The notes: generated by a model from the sequence alone, not told the origin. A DNA stretch of 33,577 nucleotides from Arcobacter arenosus (GCF_005771535.1 NZ_VANU01000009.1:1-33577); one strand, 5' to 3'; counted from the first letter of the stretch, positions 1 through 8,414 are shown. A program made the numbers and translations.

Positions 1-117
1 ATCTAAGAATTTTTCATAAGCAGTATCAATTGCTTTTTGAACACCTTCTACATCTGTAAAAGGTACACTCCCTACTACTTTCCCATCAAACGGTGATGTT
101 ACTTCTATTGTACTCAT
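1..117 (-). CDS. Aldehyde dehydrogenase family protein (N-terminal 39 codons only)
   Basis: The reading frame starts at the ATG at 117 and runs off the left edge. The visible residues begin MSTIEVTSPFDGKVVGSVPF, the usual N-terminal pattern of NAD(P)-dependent aldehyde dehydrogenases (a short beta strand, 'SPFDG', then 'VGxVP' and a helix of the 'A...A' type). The catalytic Cys and Glu lie outside the window, so the substrate cannot be judged. A good ribosome site (AAGGA) sits about 6 bases before the ATG. The gene lies only 27 bases downstream of the ThDP enzyme on the same strand, so the two are probably one transcript. By inference they act in one pathway, with the dehydrogenase oxidising an aldehyde made or used by the neighbouring decarboxylase/ligase. 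The family call is fairly secure for such a short piece; the specific activity is unknown. Confidence 0.75.
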   Translation of the reverse strand, partial: MSTIEVTSPFDGKVVGSVPFTDVEGVQKAIDTAYEKFLD

Positions 118-144
118 TTATTTCCTTCTTCTTTAAATTTTCGA

Positions 145-1797
145 TTATAACATACAAGCTTTTTTTGCTAATAGTTCATTTAAAATTGTATGGTTAAGTG
201 AATAATCAACTGCTAAATCAATTAGGTGTACACCTTTAGAGTTTACACATTTATCTAAAGTTTCAGCAAATTCTTCACAAGATTCTGGTCTATAACCATG
301 AGCTCCGAAAGCTTCAGCAAATTTTACAAAGTCAGGGTTTTGTAAATCAAGACCAAAGTTATCAAATCCCATACCTGATTGTTTCCATTTAATCATACCA
401 TATGCGTTGTCATTTAAGATAATACAAGTTAAATCAAGTCCTAATCTTACTGCTGTTTCTAACTCTTGGTCATTCATCATAAATCCACCATCACCACAAA
501 CTGCAACAACTTTTTTGTCTGGATTAACCATTTTTGCTGCCATTGCAGATGGAAGTCCTGCACCCATTGTTGCAAGGGCATTATCTAGTAATAAAGTATT
601 AGGTCTTGCACATCTATAGTTTCTTGCAAACCAGATTTTATATACACCATTATCAAGTGTTACAATATCTTCATCATCTAAAATTTCTCTAATTGTTCTA
701 ACTGCTTTTTGAGGTAAAATTGGGAATCTAGTGTCTCCAAAGTATTTAGAAAGTCTTGTTCTAATTTCATCTGCAAGTCTAATATAGTAATCAAAATCCC
801 AGTGCTCTTGTTTAGAAATAGCATTAGTAATTTGTTCCATATTTTTTGCAATATCACCTAATAGGTCCATTTGTGGGAAATATGTATCATCTACTTCAGA
901 TGGGAAAAAGTTTACATGTAATACTTTTGTTGCATCTGGTTTATTTTCCATAAAAAATGGTGGTTTTTCAATAACGTCGTGACCAACATTGATAATTAAG
1001 TCTGCTCTTTCAATTGCACAGTGAATAAAGTCATCTTTTGATAATGCAGCTGTACTTAAACATAATTTATGGTTTTCATCAATTACACCTTTACCCATTT
1101 GAGTAGAGAAGAATGGAATTCCAGTTTCGTTTACAAAATCAGTTAATGCATTTCCAATTCTACTTCTGTTTGCCCCTCCACCAATACATAATAATGGTCT
1201 TTTAGCTTTTTCAATCATTTTAACTGCATCTAAGATTGCAGATTTTTCAGCATATGGATATTTGAATTTTTGTACTGGATATACATTATCTTCTACATCT
1301 TCTTCTGCAGAAATATCTTCAGGGAATTCAATATGAACTGCACCTGGTCTTTCAGTTGTTGCAATTTTAAATGCTTCTCTAATCATAGATGGAACATTAT
1401 TTCCATTTACAACTTGTTTAGCATATTTAGTCATTGGTTTCATCATACCAACGATATCAACGATTTGGAATCTTCCTTGTTTAGATTTTTTAATTGGTTT
1501 TTGACCTGTAATCATCATCATTGGCATACCACCAAGTTGTGCATAAGCTGCTGCTGTTGCAAAGTTAGTAGCTCCTGGTCCTAATGTTGAAACACATACA
1601 CCAACTTTTCCTGTTAGTCTTCCGTAAGTTGCAGCCATAAAACCTGCACCTTGTTCGTGTCTTGTTAAAATTAATTTGATTTTATCTGATTTTCTAAGTG
1701 CTTCTAGTAAGTCTAGATTTTCTTCACCGGGAATACCAAAAATATATTCAACACCCTCATTTTCTAACGCCTTAATAAATAAATCTGATGCGTTCAT
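145..1797 (-). CDS. Acetolactate synthase-like ThDP-dependent enzyme, large subunit type
   Basis: A 550-residue enzyme of the acetohydroxyacid synthase/pyruvate oxidase superfamily. It has the three usual domains: an N-terminal pyrimidine-binding domain with the ThDP-activating glutamate in RHEQGAGFMA (E48), a central Rossmann-like domain (about 190-320), and a C-terminal pyrophosphate-binding domain with GDGG (435-438) and NDN (462-464), which bind Mg-ThDP. The expected reaction is condensation of two pyruvates to 2-acetolactate, in the cytoplasm. No small regulatory subunit lies next to it, and the neighbour is an aldehyde dehydrogenase, so a catabolic or variant role is as likely as branched-chain amino acid synthesis. 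The sequence around VGHDVIEKPPFFM resembles the stand-alone 'acetolactate synthase' group rather than classical IlvB, from memory and not checked. Start chosen at 1797, with GGAG about 7 bases upstream. Class is secure; exact substrate is not. Confidence 0.88.
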   Translation of the reverse strand: MNASDLFIKALENEGVEYIFGIPGEENLDLLEALRKSDKIKLILTRHEQGAGFMAATYGRLTGKVGVCVSTLGPGATNFATAAAYAQLGGMPMMMITGQKPIKKSKQGRFQIVDIVGMMKPMTKYAKQVVNGNNVPSMIREAFKIATTERPGAVHIEFPEDISAEEDVEDNVYPVQKFKYPYAEKSAILDAVKMIEKAKRPLLCIGGGANRSRIGNALTDFVNETGIPFFSTQMGKGVIDENHKLCLSTAALSKDDFIHCAIERADLIINVGHDVIEKPPFFMENKPDATKVLHVNFFPSEVDDTYFPQMDLLGDIAKNMEQITNAISKQEHWDFDYYIRLADEIRTRLSKYFGDTRFPILPQKAVRTIREILDDEDIVTLDNGVYKIWFARNYRCARPNTLLLDNALATMGAGLPSAMAAKMVNPDKKVVAVCGDGGFMMNDQELETAVRLGLDLTCIILNDNAYGMIKWKQSGMGFDNFGLDLQNPDFVKFAEAFGAHGYRPESCEEFAETLDKCVNSKGVHLIDLAVDYSLNHTILNELLAKKACML

Positions 1798-1924
1798 TTT
1801 ATCTCCATTTTTAATTATTTAATATATTTGGATTTTCACACAATTTGAGTTAAACAAGTGTTAAGTTTACTAATTATGTTACTAGTTTATATCTTTTTTT
1901 TGTTAAGTGCGAAGTATCGACACA

Positions 1925-1947
1925 ATCGTAATTACAATATTATAACA
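1925..1947 (-). promoter_or_regulatory. Candidate promoter and operator for the acetolactate synthase-like/aldehyde dehydrogenase operon
   Basis: Read on the minus strand, 1939-1944 is TATAAT, preceded by TG at the extended -10 spacing (complement of 1945-1947). This predicts a start near 1931 and a leader of about 130 bases before the ATG at 1797. Immediately downstream, 1925-1938 is a near-perfect palindrome (ATTGTAATTACGAT, one mismatched pair) covering the expected start site, which is a place where a repressor would act. No -35 box is clear, which is normal for Campylobacterota. The promoter and the operator role are both predictions from sequence only. I see no other element in the 205-base gap. 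Confidence 0.4.
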
Positions 1948-2002
1948 AGTTTAAAATGACTATTTAATTTATATTTGTAATAAAAAAGAAAAATTAATTT
2001 GC

Positions 2003-3031
2003 TTATGTCTTTTTTAGTAGTGATAAGTTTGGTTTTACACTACTTCTTACATATATATAATACTCATTATTTTCATATCTAATGGAAATATATGGTATCT
2101 CTTCATGGGGGTTTTTTAAGATCCATGAGTTTGCTCTATCATATACTATTTCAGTAAAACCATGTGCTTTATATTGTTCATATAACTCTTTTTTTAAAGA
2201 CTCAAAATTTGTTTTATATCTATCATCTATTGTAACTGAATGGTCATTATTTGTTGAAGATATTTGTATCTTTTTTTTAGGCTGCTCTCTATCTTTTAAA
2301 TTTTCATTTAAGAGTCTTGGATTTACCAATTTGTATACACTTGATAAAGCTGAAACAAAAAAAACAGCAAGAAATACATCTAAAATAGAATAAAGAAATG
2401 ATACATTTGGACCTACTATTTTAATTAAAAACTCAATTGCTATTGAATAAACAAGTCCAACAGTAAATGAAAAAATAAAAGGAAATAGTATTACCATCAC
2501 AATTGTAAGTAATTTGTACCTTTTAGTTGCCCTCCAAGCATTTAAAAATCCAAATTTTTCATCACACGCACAAGCTGGAAATACTAAAGATAATCTGCTT
2601 GATAATATAATACCTAAAAATATTCCTATAAAAATTCCCACAATTGGAATCAATGAAATTAAAACTACAGGTATTGCAACAATAAAAGAATATTGAATCA
2701 TTTTAAATAACATTCTAAATTCTCTAATTCCAAAAATTACAGAACCAAAAGTTGGAACAGAATCTATTCCAAGTACTGCAATACGGTGAACTGTTACAGC
2801 AATAGAGATATTAGTCATAACTAAAATAAATATAACAATTAATGGTAAAAGTAACTGATTTATATCTAAATTAGAAATATTAGTGTTATTAAGAAATTCC
2901 ATAGAGATTAGTTCTGGAAATGAAAAATTTAATAAAGAGATAATAAAAGTAGGTAAAAAGAGTTTTATAAGTAACTTGTCAAAATTTTTAAATATAGAAT
3001 CAAAGGTTTCAATAAAAACTTTTTTATACAA
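2003..3031 (-). CDS. Polytopic inner-membrane protein of unknown function
   Basis: 342 residues. I do not recognise a named family. Hydrophobic stretches near residues 21-36, 60-82, 112-130, 131-147, 173-195 and 212-235 suggest about six membrane segments, followed by a soluble, charged C-terminal domain of about 100 residues (245-342) rich in Tyr, Lys and Glu. The segment RLSLVFPACACDEKFGFLNA followed by a basic stretch is reminiscent of membrane proteins in which an 'xxPa...e..g...A...S' motif follows a transmembrane helix (YciC-like and related domains); this is weak resemblance only. The start codon is TTG at 3031, supported by AAGGA seven bases upstream and by no ATG at a better place. 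It follows the dynamin pair by 70 bases on the same strand, so it may be co-transcribed and act with them at the membrane, which is inference. Confidence 0.75.
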   Translation of the reverse strand: MYKKVFIETFDSIFKNFDKLLIKLFLPTFIISLLNFSFPELISMEFLNNTNISNLDINQLLLPLIVIFILVMTNISIAVTVHRIAVLGIDSVPTFGSVIFGIREFRMLFKMIQYSFIVAIPVVLISLIPIVGIFIGIFLGIILSSRLSLVFPACACDEKFGFLNAWRATKRYKLLTIVMVILFPFIFSFTVGLVYSIAIEFLIKIVGPNVSFLYSILDVFLAVFFVSALSSVYKLVNPRLLNENLKDREQPKKKIQISSTNNDHSVTIDDRYKTNFESLKKELYEQYKAHGFTEIVYDRANSWILKNPHEEIPYISIRYENNEYYIYVRSSVKPNLSLLKKT

Positions 3032-3034
3032 AAA

Positions 3035-3078
3035 TAAATCCTTATAAGATAATTCTTGAAATTATATCTAAGGATTTA
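3035..3078 (-). promoter_or_regulatory. Hairpin that pairs the ribosome site of the membrane-protein gene; possible terminator or attenuator
   Basis: TAAATCCTT (3035-3043) and AAGGATTTA (3070-3078) are exact inverted repeats, and the inner parts (AGATAATT and AATTATATCT) continue the stem with a small bulge around a loop near 3055-3059. In the minus-strand RNA the 3' arm holds the AAGGA ribosome site of the gene starting at 3031, so the folded form would hide it. The RNA continues with a U-rich run (UUUAUUUUU), so the same structure could instead work as an intrinsic terminator after the dynamin pair. The inverted repeat is seen; both roles are inference. Confidence 0.5.
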
Positions 3079-3091
3079 TCAATAAGCATTT

Positions 3092-3115
3092 AAAGTGAAG
3101 TTTAAACTTCACTTT
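3092..3115. repeat. 24-bp perfect palindrome overlapping the stop codon of the second dynamin-like gene
   Basis: Every base from 3092 to 3103 pairs with 3104 to 3115 (arms of 12: AAAGTGAAGTTT and its complement). The TAA stop of the 667-residue GTPase gene lies inside it. On the minus strand it is followed by a short, interrupted U tract, so it is at best a weak terminator; it could protect the 3' end of an mRNA. A second hairpin (3035-3078) follows directly. Confidence 0.55.
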
Positions 3116-5105
3116 TTATATCTTTAATATCTTTTATCTTTTTAATATATTGCTCTTTTTTAGATTGTATAAATTCGATTCTATCATTATTTATTTCTAA
3201 ATATTGATTTTTTGAATAATGAACAATTTTAAATAAGTAGTTTCTTTTTGAAGTTAAAAAATCCTCAATTTTTTCAAAACTAAAATTTGCTTTTAATTTA
3301 GTAAGAATTTCATCTTCCCTTGGATGGTATATGGTAAACTTTGTAGGTTCTTTTTCATATAGTTCAACTGATTCTGAAATTTGTTGTTCAAAATGAGCAA
3401 TTGTTGCCTGTGTAGTTTGTATATATGAGTAAGACAATGCCCCATTAAAATAAGCAAACTTTTTTCTCAAAGCTGAGATATTTTCCAAAATTGCCCTATG
3501 GTAAGATCTTAAAACATTCTCATAAACTTTTGCAGCAAAGTGTCTTGTTAAAGAAAACTCAAGGTCAGAGGCAATCTCTCTATTCTTTTTAATTAGTTCA
3601 TATGGTTCTTGCCATCTATGAACTTTATATTTAATTTTTCTAAATACATCTCTAAATGCTTCTGAGGTATTTAATTCAATTTGTTTTAGTTCTTTTATTG
3701 ATCTTTTAAACATCTTATCTATAGTTTGGTCATCATAAAATAGATTTTTATATACATTGTCTGAATCTATCCAATATGTTTCATATTCAATCTTTTCAAT
3801 GGTGTTTTTACCTAAAAAACCACTTTTTTCTTCAAATCTATTACTTTTTTGTTTTTTAATATTTTTATATGTTTCATGGGCCATTTTCTCCATAATCCCT
3901 TCTAAAGAGTTATAGATAGTAAAAAGCTCTTTTGAGTATGTTTTATGAATTTCATCAAAATCTTTTAAAATCTCCTCTTCAGAATCTTCTAAAATCTCAT
4001 ATAAAGAATCATAAACCCCAATAATAGTTTCATACTCTTTAACTAAAATATCACAAATACCTTTTAAGTCTTTTTTTATTGCATATTCTTTTGAATCTTT
4101 TGCTTGTGGTCTAATTGTATTATTTATAAAATCAAGAACTTTTTGTATATTTGATTCTTCAAGTAACTTATCATTGTTTGATGTATCAACGCTATTTATA
4201 TTTTCAACATCTCTAAAATATTCATCAAGTCTAGAAGCAATTGATGCAACATTATCGTTTAATGATGATTTTATCTCCTGTAATAAAGTGTTTTGTTTAT
4301 CTTGAATTAAAACCTCTTTGTGTAGTGATCTTGATTCAAGTGCCATTTTTGCAGAAATAGGAATAACTTCAGCAAAATATTTATCAAATTTTTCACTTAC
4401 ATATTTAGTAGTTGTTTCTATTTGTTCTTGGGAAAATTTATCTTTTTGATTTAAAACACATAATGATTTATTTTTGAAGTGTTCCATGTATTCTTCTAAT
4501 ACTTCAGCTTCAGACATTTTTCCTGCATTATCAATAAGTGTTAGCCAAATAATTCCACCTACATCTCTTAATACTTTTCTAGTTGTATCTGTATCGCTTT
4601 GAGATTGTGAGTTAAGTCCTGGAGTATCAACAAAAGAGATATCTTTTAAAATATCCATTGGTGCATATAAAGTAAGATATTTAATATCTTTCATCTCATC
4701 TTGTCTTTGATCTGTAAAATCAGCAATTGCTTCAATTGGAGCATATTCTTGAGCTCCAGAATAATATGTGATTTTTAATTTATACTCTTCTCCATAATTT
4801 ATAAAATTTACCTTTGAAGTAACTGGAGTAATACCAGTTGGTAAAATATTCCTTGAAAGTAGGGCATTTAAAAAAGTTGATTTACCCGATGAAAATTGTC
4901 CAGTAATTGCAACTTCCATAGGGTATCTTGCCCGTCTAATTTGTTTATCTAAAATTTGTCTTAATTGAACAGAAGGAAGAAACTTTTCATCAAGTAGTTT
5001 GTCTTTTACTCTTTTTATATCTCCAACTAATCCCTCTTCATATACTGTTTTTTCAGCAACGAATTTTGAATTATACTCTTTTACAAAATCACTTAATATA
5101 CTCAT
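3102..5105 (-). CDS. Dynamin-like GTPase, second member of a pair (resembles C. jejuni DLP2)
   Basis: 667 residues. A dynamin-type GTPase domain occupies about the first 300 residues: P-loop GQFSSGKS (69-76), switch threonine in TGITPVTS (about T93), G3 motif DTPG (160-163) and G4 motif NQKD (219-222). The rest is predicted to be long, charged helices, as in the stalk of bacterial dynamin-like proteins, with a moderately hydrophobic stretch around residues 540-570 that could be the membrane-contacting tip. Known biology of the family: GTP-dependent membrane binding, tethering or remodelling; in C. jejuni two adjacent dynamin-like genes form a hetero-oligomer that tethers membranes. Here the ATG overlaps the stop of the upstream, longer GTPase by one base (TAATG), so translation is coupled and a fixed ratio of the two proteins is likely. 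Assignment to the DLP2 side rests on order and size. Confidence 0.85.
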   Translation of the reverse strand: MSILSDFVKEYNSKFVAEKTVYEEGLVGDIKRVKDKLLDEKFLPSVQLRQILDKQIRRARYPMEVAITGQFSSGKSTFLNALLSRNILPTGITPVTSKVNFINYGEEYKLKITYYSGAQEYAPIEAIADFTDQRQDEMKDIKYLTLYAPMDILKDISFVDTPGLNSQSQSDTDTTRKVLRDVGGIIWLTLIDNAGKMSEAEVLEEYMEHFKNKSLCVLNQKDKFSQEQIETTTKYVSEKFDKYFAEVIPISAKMALESRSLHKEVLIQDKQNTLLQEIKSSLNDNVASIASRLDEYFRDVENINSVDTSNNDKLLEESNIQKVLDFINNTIRPQAKDSKEYAIKKDLKGICDILVKEYETIIGVYDSLYEILEDSEEEILKDFDEIHKTYSKELFTIYNSLEGIMEKMAHETYKNIKKQKSNRFEEKSGFLGKNTIEKIEYETYWIDSDNVYKNLFYDDQTIDKMFKRSIKELKQIELNTSEAFRDVFRKIKYKVHRWQEPYELIKKNREIASDLEFSLTRHFAAKVYENVLRSYHRAILENISALRKKFAYFNGALSYSYIQTTQATIAHFEQQISESVELYEKEPTKFTIYHPREDEILTKLKANFSFEKIEDFLTSKRNYLFKIVHYSKNQYLEINNDRIEFIQSKKEQYIKKIKDIKDIKSEV

Positions 5106-7456
5106 TATTTAAGTCCTTTGCTAATATTTTCTAATCTTTTAATTTTTTTATGAATTTCGATAGTTAACTCTTCTTTGTTTAATTCTTTCTCTTCAAAATT
5201 AGCTAATCTATCTTGTAAAGATTTTTCATCTTTTTTTAGTTTGTGTTCAAAAACTTTTAAAGGTTCTGAAATCTGAGTAAAGAAATTATCAATCAAGATA
5301 TTTGAAATATCATTTGCCTTTTCTTTAATACTTTTTTCTATTGCTTCAAATTCATCTTTAATATGTGTTTCAATTTTTCTATCTAATTCTGGAAGTTTAT
5401 TAGCTTTTGAGTTTTTTACTTCATTTGTAATTTTTCCAATTAAAACCTCGTTTGAAGAGGTTAAAAATCCAGATTTAAAATCGTCTTGGAAAAATCCTCT
5501 TGCATCAAAATTATCATTTTTGTGACCTAACACAAACCCTAGGTCTTGATATTTTTGTTCACAAATTTCACCAATGCTTTGGCTTTTTTTGATAAATTTG
5601 TATCTATAATCTCTAATTACATCAATGATTCCATCTTTTATTGCCGTTTCTATAATTGTTTTAATTCTTGAACTTTCTGGTCTTTTTTTAGTTTTTTCAT
5701 AAGAGTATTTAACATCATTAAATACCCTTTGTTTAATTATATTTTTTAAATCTAGTAATTCTGTTGTTAAAAAAGTTTCTAAAGTTTCAAGATAGTTTTT
5801 TGCATCATTCTTGTAAAGATTAATATCTTCATTTAAACTTGCAAATATTCTTTTATTTGTTTCTTTTTTCTTAGTAAACTCATCTAAATCTGCTTCAAGT
5901 TCTTCTTTTGATTTATTTAATAAAATAAGTTCATAATTGTATGATTTTATCTCTTTTGTGATAGTTTTTAAAACTTGAGATTTAGCCCCTTTTATAATTA
6001 AATCTGATTTTGAAGATTCTGTACCAAATAAAGTATCATTTAAATACTCTTCAATCTCTAAAATTCCAGTATCTTCAAGTTTAAATCCTGCGTCTAAAGC
6101 CTCCTTTTCTCTGCCTGTTCTATGTAAAAGTGCCATTTTCCCAGAAATGGGGATAAATTTAATATGCTCTAAAACATAGTCTAATTTACTATCTTTATTT
6201 TGTTTTTTTAGTTGTATCTTAATTGAAGATTTTGTATAGTTAATAACTTCTTGAAGTTGTTCTTTTGATACTGTATCTGCTCTTGTTATTACAATTAATA
6301 GTTTTGTAATATTTTGATATAGAAGTGAATCAATAATAAACTCTACATCTTTTAAGGTTGCACTTTGACTTACATTCATTAAGTGAATCATTAAATCGCA
6401 TTGTGCTAAATACTCTTTTGTTATCTCTTCCCTTTGAATTACTGGGTCATCAAGTCCTGGTGTATCAACTATTTCAATACTGTCATTTAAAAAATTTAAG
6501 TCTGATTTTAATTCAACATATTTAATTAAATTACATTTTTTTCCACTAGCTTCTGCTGATGTATATAAAGCTAATTCGTTTACATTTACCTCTTGTCTAA
6601 CAGATTCTTCTTGGATTAGTTCATTAAGTTCATCGCCAAATATTTTTTTAGTTTCATTAACAAACTCTTTTATTGATTCAATAGACTCAGCTGTTTTTTC
6701 TATTCTATCCCATTCATTTTTATTCCAATAAAATACATTAGCTGATGGTTTTCCGTGTTTTACAATTGTTAAGTTTGCTGTTTCAGGAACAACGGCACTT
6801 CCTAATAATTCTTGCCCCATAAGTGCATTTAACATTGTAGATTTACCTGCGTTCATTACACCTGTAATTCCAATTGAAAATTTTTGATTATTTAAATAAG
6901 TTTTAGCTTCTTTTAATTCATCAATAAAATCTTTTGTAGCAAATAGTTCTTCAAGTTCATTTATTGTTGTATCTAATTCAAGTTTTGCTTCATTAAAAGG
7001 TTTTTTCTCATATGTTTTTTCATTGTCAAAATCATTAAAAGAATCTTCTTCTGCTAAATTTAATTCATTTGGATCAAACAGTGATACAAGTTTGTTATAT
7101 TCAAAACTTCCAATAATTTTTTCTTTATTTAGGTATTTAAAACTATTATGCATAGTTTTTATATGTGAGTTTTTTGTGTCATCTTTAATAGCATCAATTA
7201 AACAAAATTGTAATTGATATAAATCATCAACAGATTTTACTTCTTTATTTGTTACTTGAGAAACAAGTTTTTGGAAATTTTCTAATGTAGAATATTTTTC
7301 ATATGCTTTTTTATTTGTAGATAATATCAATGACGCAATATCAAAAAAACTATTCTCATCTTTTTTTTCATTTGTTCCATAAGTTGTTGTTTGCTCAATA
7401 TCATTAATTCCATGATAAAGTAAAAAGTAATCTTTTGCTAAACTCAATTCATCCAT
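5105..7456 (-). CDS. Dynamin-like GTPase, first member of a pair (resembles C. jejuni DLP1)
   Basis: 783 residues from the ATG at 7456. An in-frame TTG at 7489 would add 11 residues; I prefer the ATG because AAGGTG and a second AAGG lie just upstream of it, inside what would otherwise be coding sequence. Unlike its partner it carries about 160-190 residues of helical, acidic sequence before the GTPase domain. GTPase motifs: P-loop GVMNAGKS (about 199-206), DTPG (331-334) and TRAD (391-394) as a variant G4 motif in place of N/TKxD. Long coiled-coil-like helices rich in Lys and Glu follow to the C-terminus. The extra N-terminal arm fits the Campylobacter DLP1 type, in which the long partner bridges two DLP2 copies. 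It is the first gene of the likely operon; no confident promoter was found in the 180 bases upstream. Confidence 0.85.
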   Translation of the reverse strand: MDELSLAKDYFLLYHGINDIEQTTTYGTNEKKDENSFFDIASLILSTNKKAYEKYSTLENFQKLVSQVTNKEVKSVDDLYQLQFCLIDAIKDDTKNSHIKTMHNSFKYLNKEKIIGSFEYNKLVSLFDPNELNLAEEDSFNDFDNEKTYEKKPFNEAKLELDTTINELEELFATKDFIDELKEAKTYLNNQKFSIGITGVMNAGKSTMLNALMGQELLGSAVVPETANLTIVKHGKPSANVFYWNKNEWDRIEKTAESIESIKEFVNETKKIFGDELNELIQEESVRQEVNVNELALYTSAEASGKKCNLIKYVELKSDLNFLNDSIEIVDTPGLDDPVIQREEITKEYLAQCDLMIHLMNVSQSATLKDVEFIIDSLLYQNITKLLIVITRADTVSKEQLQEVINYTKSSIKIQLKKQNKDSKLDYVLEHIKFIPISGKMALLHRTGREKEALDAGFKLEDTGILEIEEYLNDTLFGTESSKSDLIIKGAKSQVLKTITKEIKSYNYELILLNKSKEELEADLDEFTKKKETNKRIFASLNEDINLYKNDAKNYLETLETFLTTELLDLKNIIKQRVFNDVKYSYEKTKKRPESSRIKTIIETAIKDGIIDVIRDYRYKFIKKSQSIGEICEQKYQDLGFVLGHKNDNFDARGFFQDDFKSGFLTSSNEVLIGKITNEVKNSKANKLPELDRKIETHIKDEFEAIEKSIKEKANDISNILIDNFFTQISEPLKVFEHKLKKDEKSLQDRLANFEEKELNKEELTIEIHKKIKRLENISKGLK

Positions 7457-7597
7457 CCTTACTTGCACCTTTTGTATTAAAATGTGCAATTATATATTTG
7501 TTAAATGACTTTAAACAGATTTATTCTAATAATTAAAATCAAATAATCTTTTATAAAAATTAATTATGAAAATTAATTTTTTTATCCCTAGAAATGC

Positions 7598-7633
7598 AAA
7601 AAGCCAATTACTCCTAAAAGTAATTGACTTTTT
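7598..7633. terminator. Bidirectional intrinsic terminator after frdB
   Basis: CAATTACT (7605-7612) pairs with AGTAATTG (7619-7626) around a six-base loop; after one mismatch the stem continues as AAAAAG against CTTTTT. On either strand the hairpin ends in a T run, so it can stop frd transcription on the minus strand. It also separates frd from the dynamin-like genes. Stem and tail are directly visible. Confidence 0.8.
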
Positions 7634-7642
7634 GTATTGTTT

Positions 7643-7670
7643 TTATATGAGAGGAATTCCTCTCATATAA
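7643..7670. repeat. 28-bp perfect palindrome directly after the frdB stop codon
   Basis: All 14 base pairs match about the centre at 7656/7657, which contains GAATTC. It begins one base after the frdB stop (7671-7673) and lies about 10 bases before the terminator. It has no T run on the frd side, so it is not itself a typical terminator. In RNA it would fold into a long hairpin at the 3' end of the frd message; as DNA it could bind a dimeric protein. Role unknown. Confidence 0.6.
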
Positions 7671-8414
7671 TTATCTTAATGCTACTAGTTTTCTTCTTAA
7701 GTAAGCAATTTTATTTTGTAATGGTAAGTGTTTTGGACAGTGGTCTTCACAAGCTAGTAATGACATACATCCAAAGATACCATCATCATCTCCGATTAAT
7801 TCGTAGAAGTCTTCAGCAGTTCTTTTATCATGTGGGTCAACTTCAAATCTTGCAACTCTGTTCATTCCAACTGGTCCAACAAAGTTTGGTCTCATTAACA
7901 TAGTACCACAAGAAGCAACACAGATACCACATTCAATACATCTATCTAATTCAAATGTTTCATCTGCAACTTCTGGCTCAATTCTTTCTTCCATTTTAGA
8001 AATATCAACTTTATGGCTTTCATCATTGTCAACAATCCAAGACTCAACTCTTTTTGACATTGCATCCATCCATTTACCAGTATTAACAGATAAATCTTTA
8101 ATTAATTCAAATGCTGGCATTGGAAGTAGAGTTAATTTTCCTTCTGGATAGTTTGCAACTAGAGTTCTACAAGCAAGTGCTGGTTTACCATTTACAACCA
8201 TACCACAAGAACCACAAATTCCTGCTCTACAAACAAAGTCAAAAGATAAATCTGGATCCATTGTTTCTCTAATTTTCATTAAAGCAATAAATAGTGTCAT
8301 CCCTGGAGTTTCTTCTAATTTATAATCCACATAATGAGGTTTAGAAATTTTACTTCTTGGATTAAATTTAAGTACTGAAATTGTTATTTCTCTACCTTTT
8401 TTAACTTCGCTCAT
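7671..8414 (-). CDS. frdB: Quinol:fumarate reductase / succinate dehydrogenase iron-sulfur subunit
   Basis: 247 residues, the normal length. It carries electrons between FAD in FrdA and the haems in FrdC through three clusters, and all ligands are present: [2Fe-2S] C62, C67, C70, C82; [4Fe-4S] C159, C162, C165 and C226; [3Fe-4S] C169, C216 and C222. The cysteine (not serine or aspartate) at the third 2Fe-2S position and the CxxCxxCxxxC then C-x5-C-x3-CP arrangement are typical of the Wolinella/Campylobacter frdB group. It acts on the cytoplasmic face of the inner membrane. Its ATG overlaps the frdA stop by one base (TAATG), and it is the last gene of frdCAB. In C. jejuni the homologous enzyme works both as fumarate reductase and as the only succinate dehydrogenase, so direction of use cannot be inferred from sequence. 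Confidence 0.95.
   Translation of the reverse strand: MSEVKKGREITISVLKFNPRSKISKPHYVDYKLEETPGMTLFIALMKIRETMDPDLSFDFVCRAGICGSCGMVVNGKPALACRTLVANYPEGKLTLLPMPAFELIKDLSVNTGKWMDAMSKRVESWIVDNDESHKVDISKMEERIEPEVADETFELDRCIECGICVASCGTMLMRPNFVGPVGMNRVARFEVDPHDKRTAEDFYELIGDDDGIFGCMSLLACEDHCPKHLPLQNKIAYLRRKLVALR

Noticed and set aside
1270-1584. 104-codon plus-strand frame inside the acetolactate synthase-like gene
   Set aside because: Rich in Cys, Phe, His and Asn from low-complexity antisense reading, with no start signal; an antisense shadow.
7457-7489. TTG start giving an 11-residue longer first dynamin-like GTPase
   Set aside because: The ATG at 7456 is preceded by AAGG-type sequence within those 33 bases, so the ATG is the better choice; not excluded.
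7637-7903. Plus-strand frame across the palindrome and frdB
   Set aside because: It runs over the terminator and palindrome and antisense to frdB, with no ribosome site.
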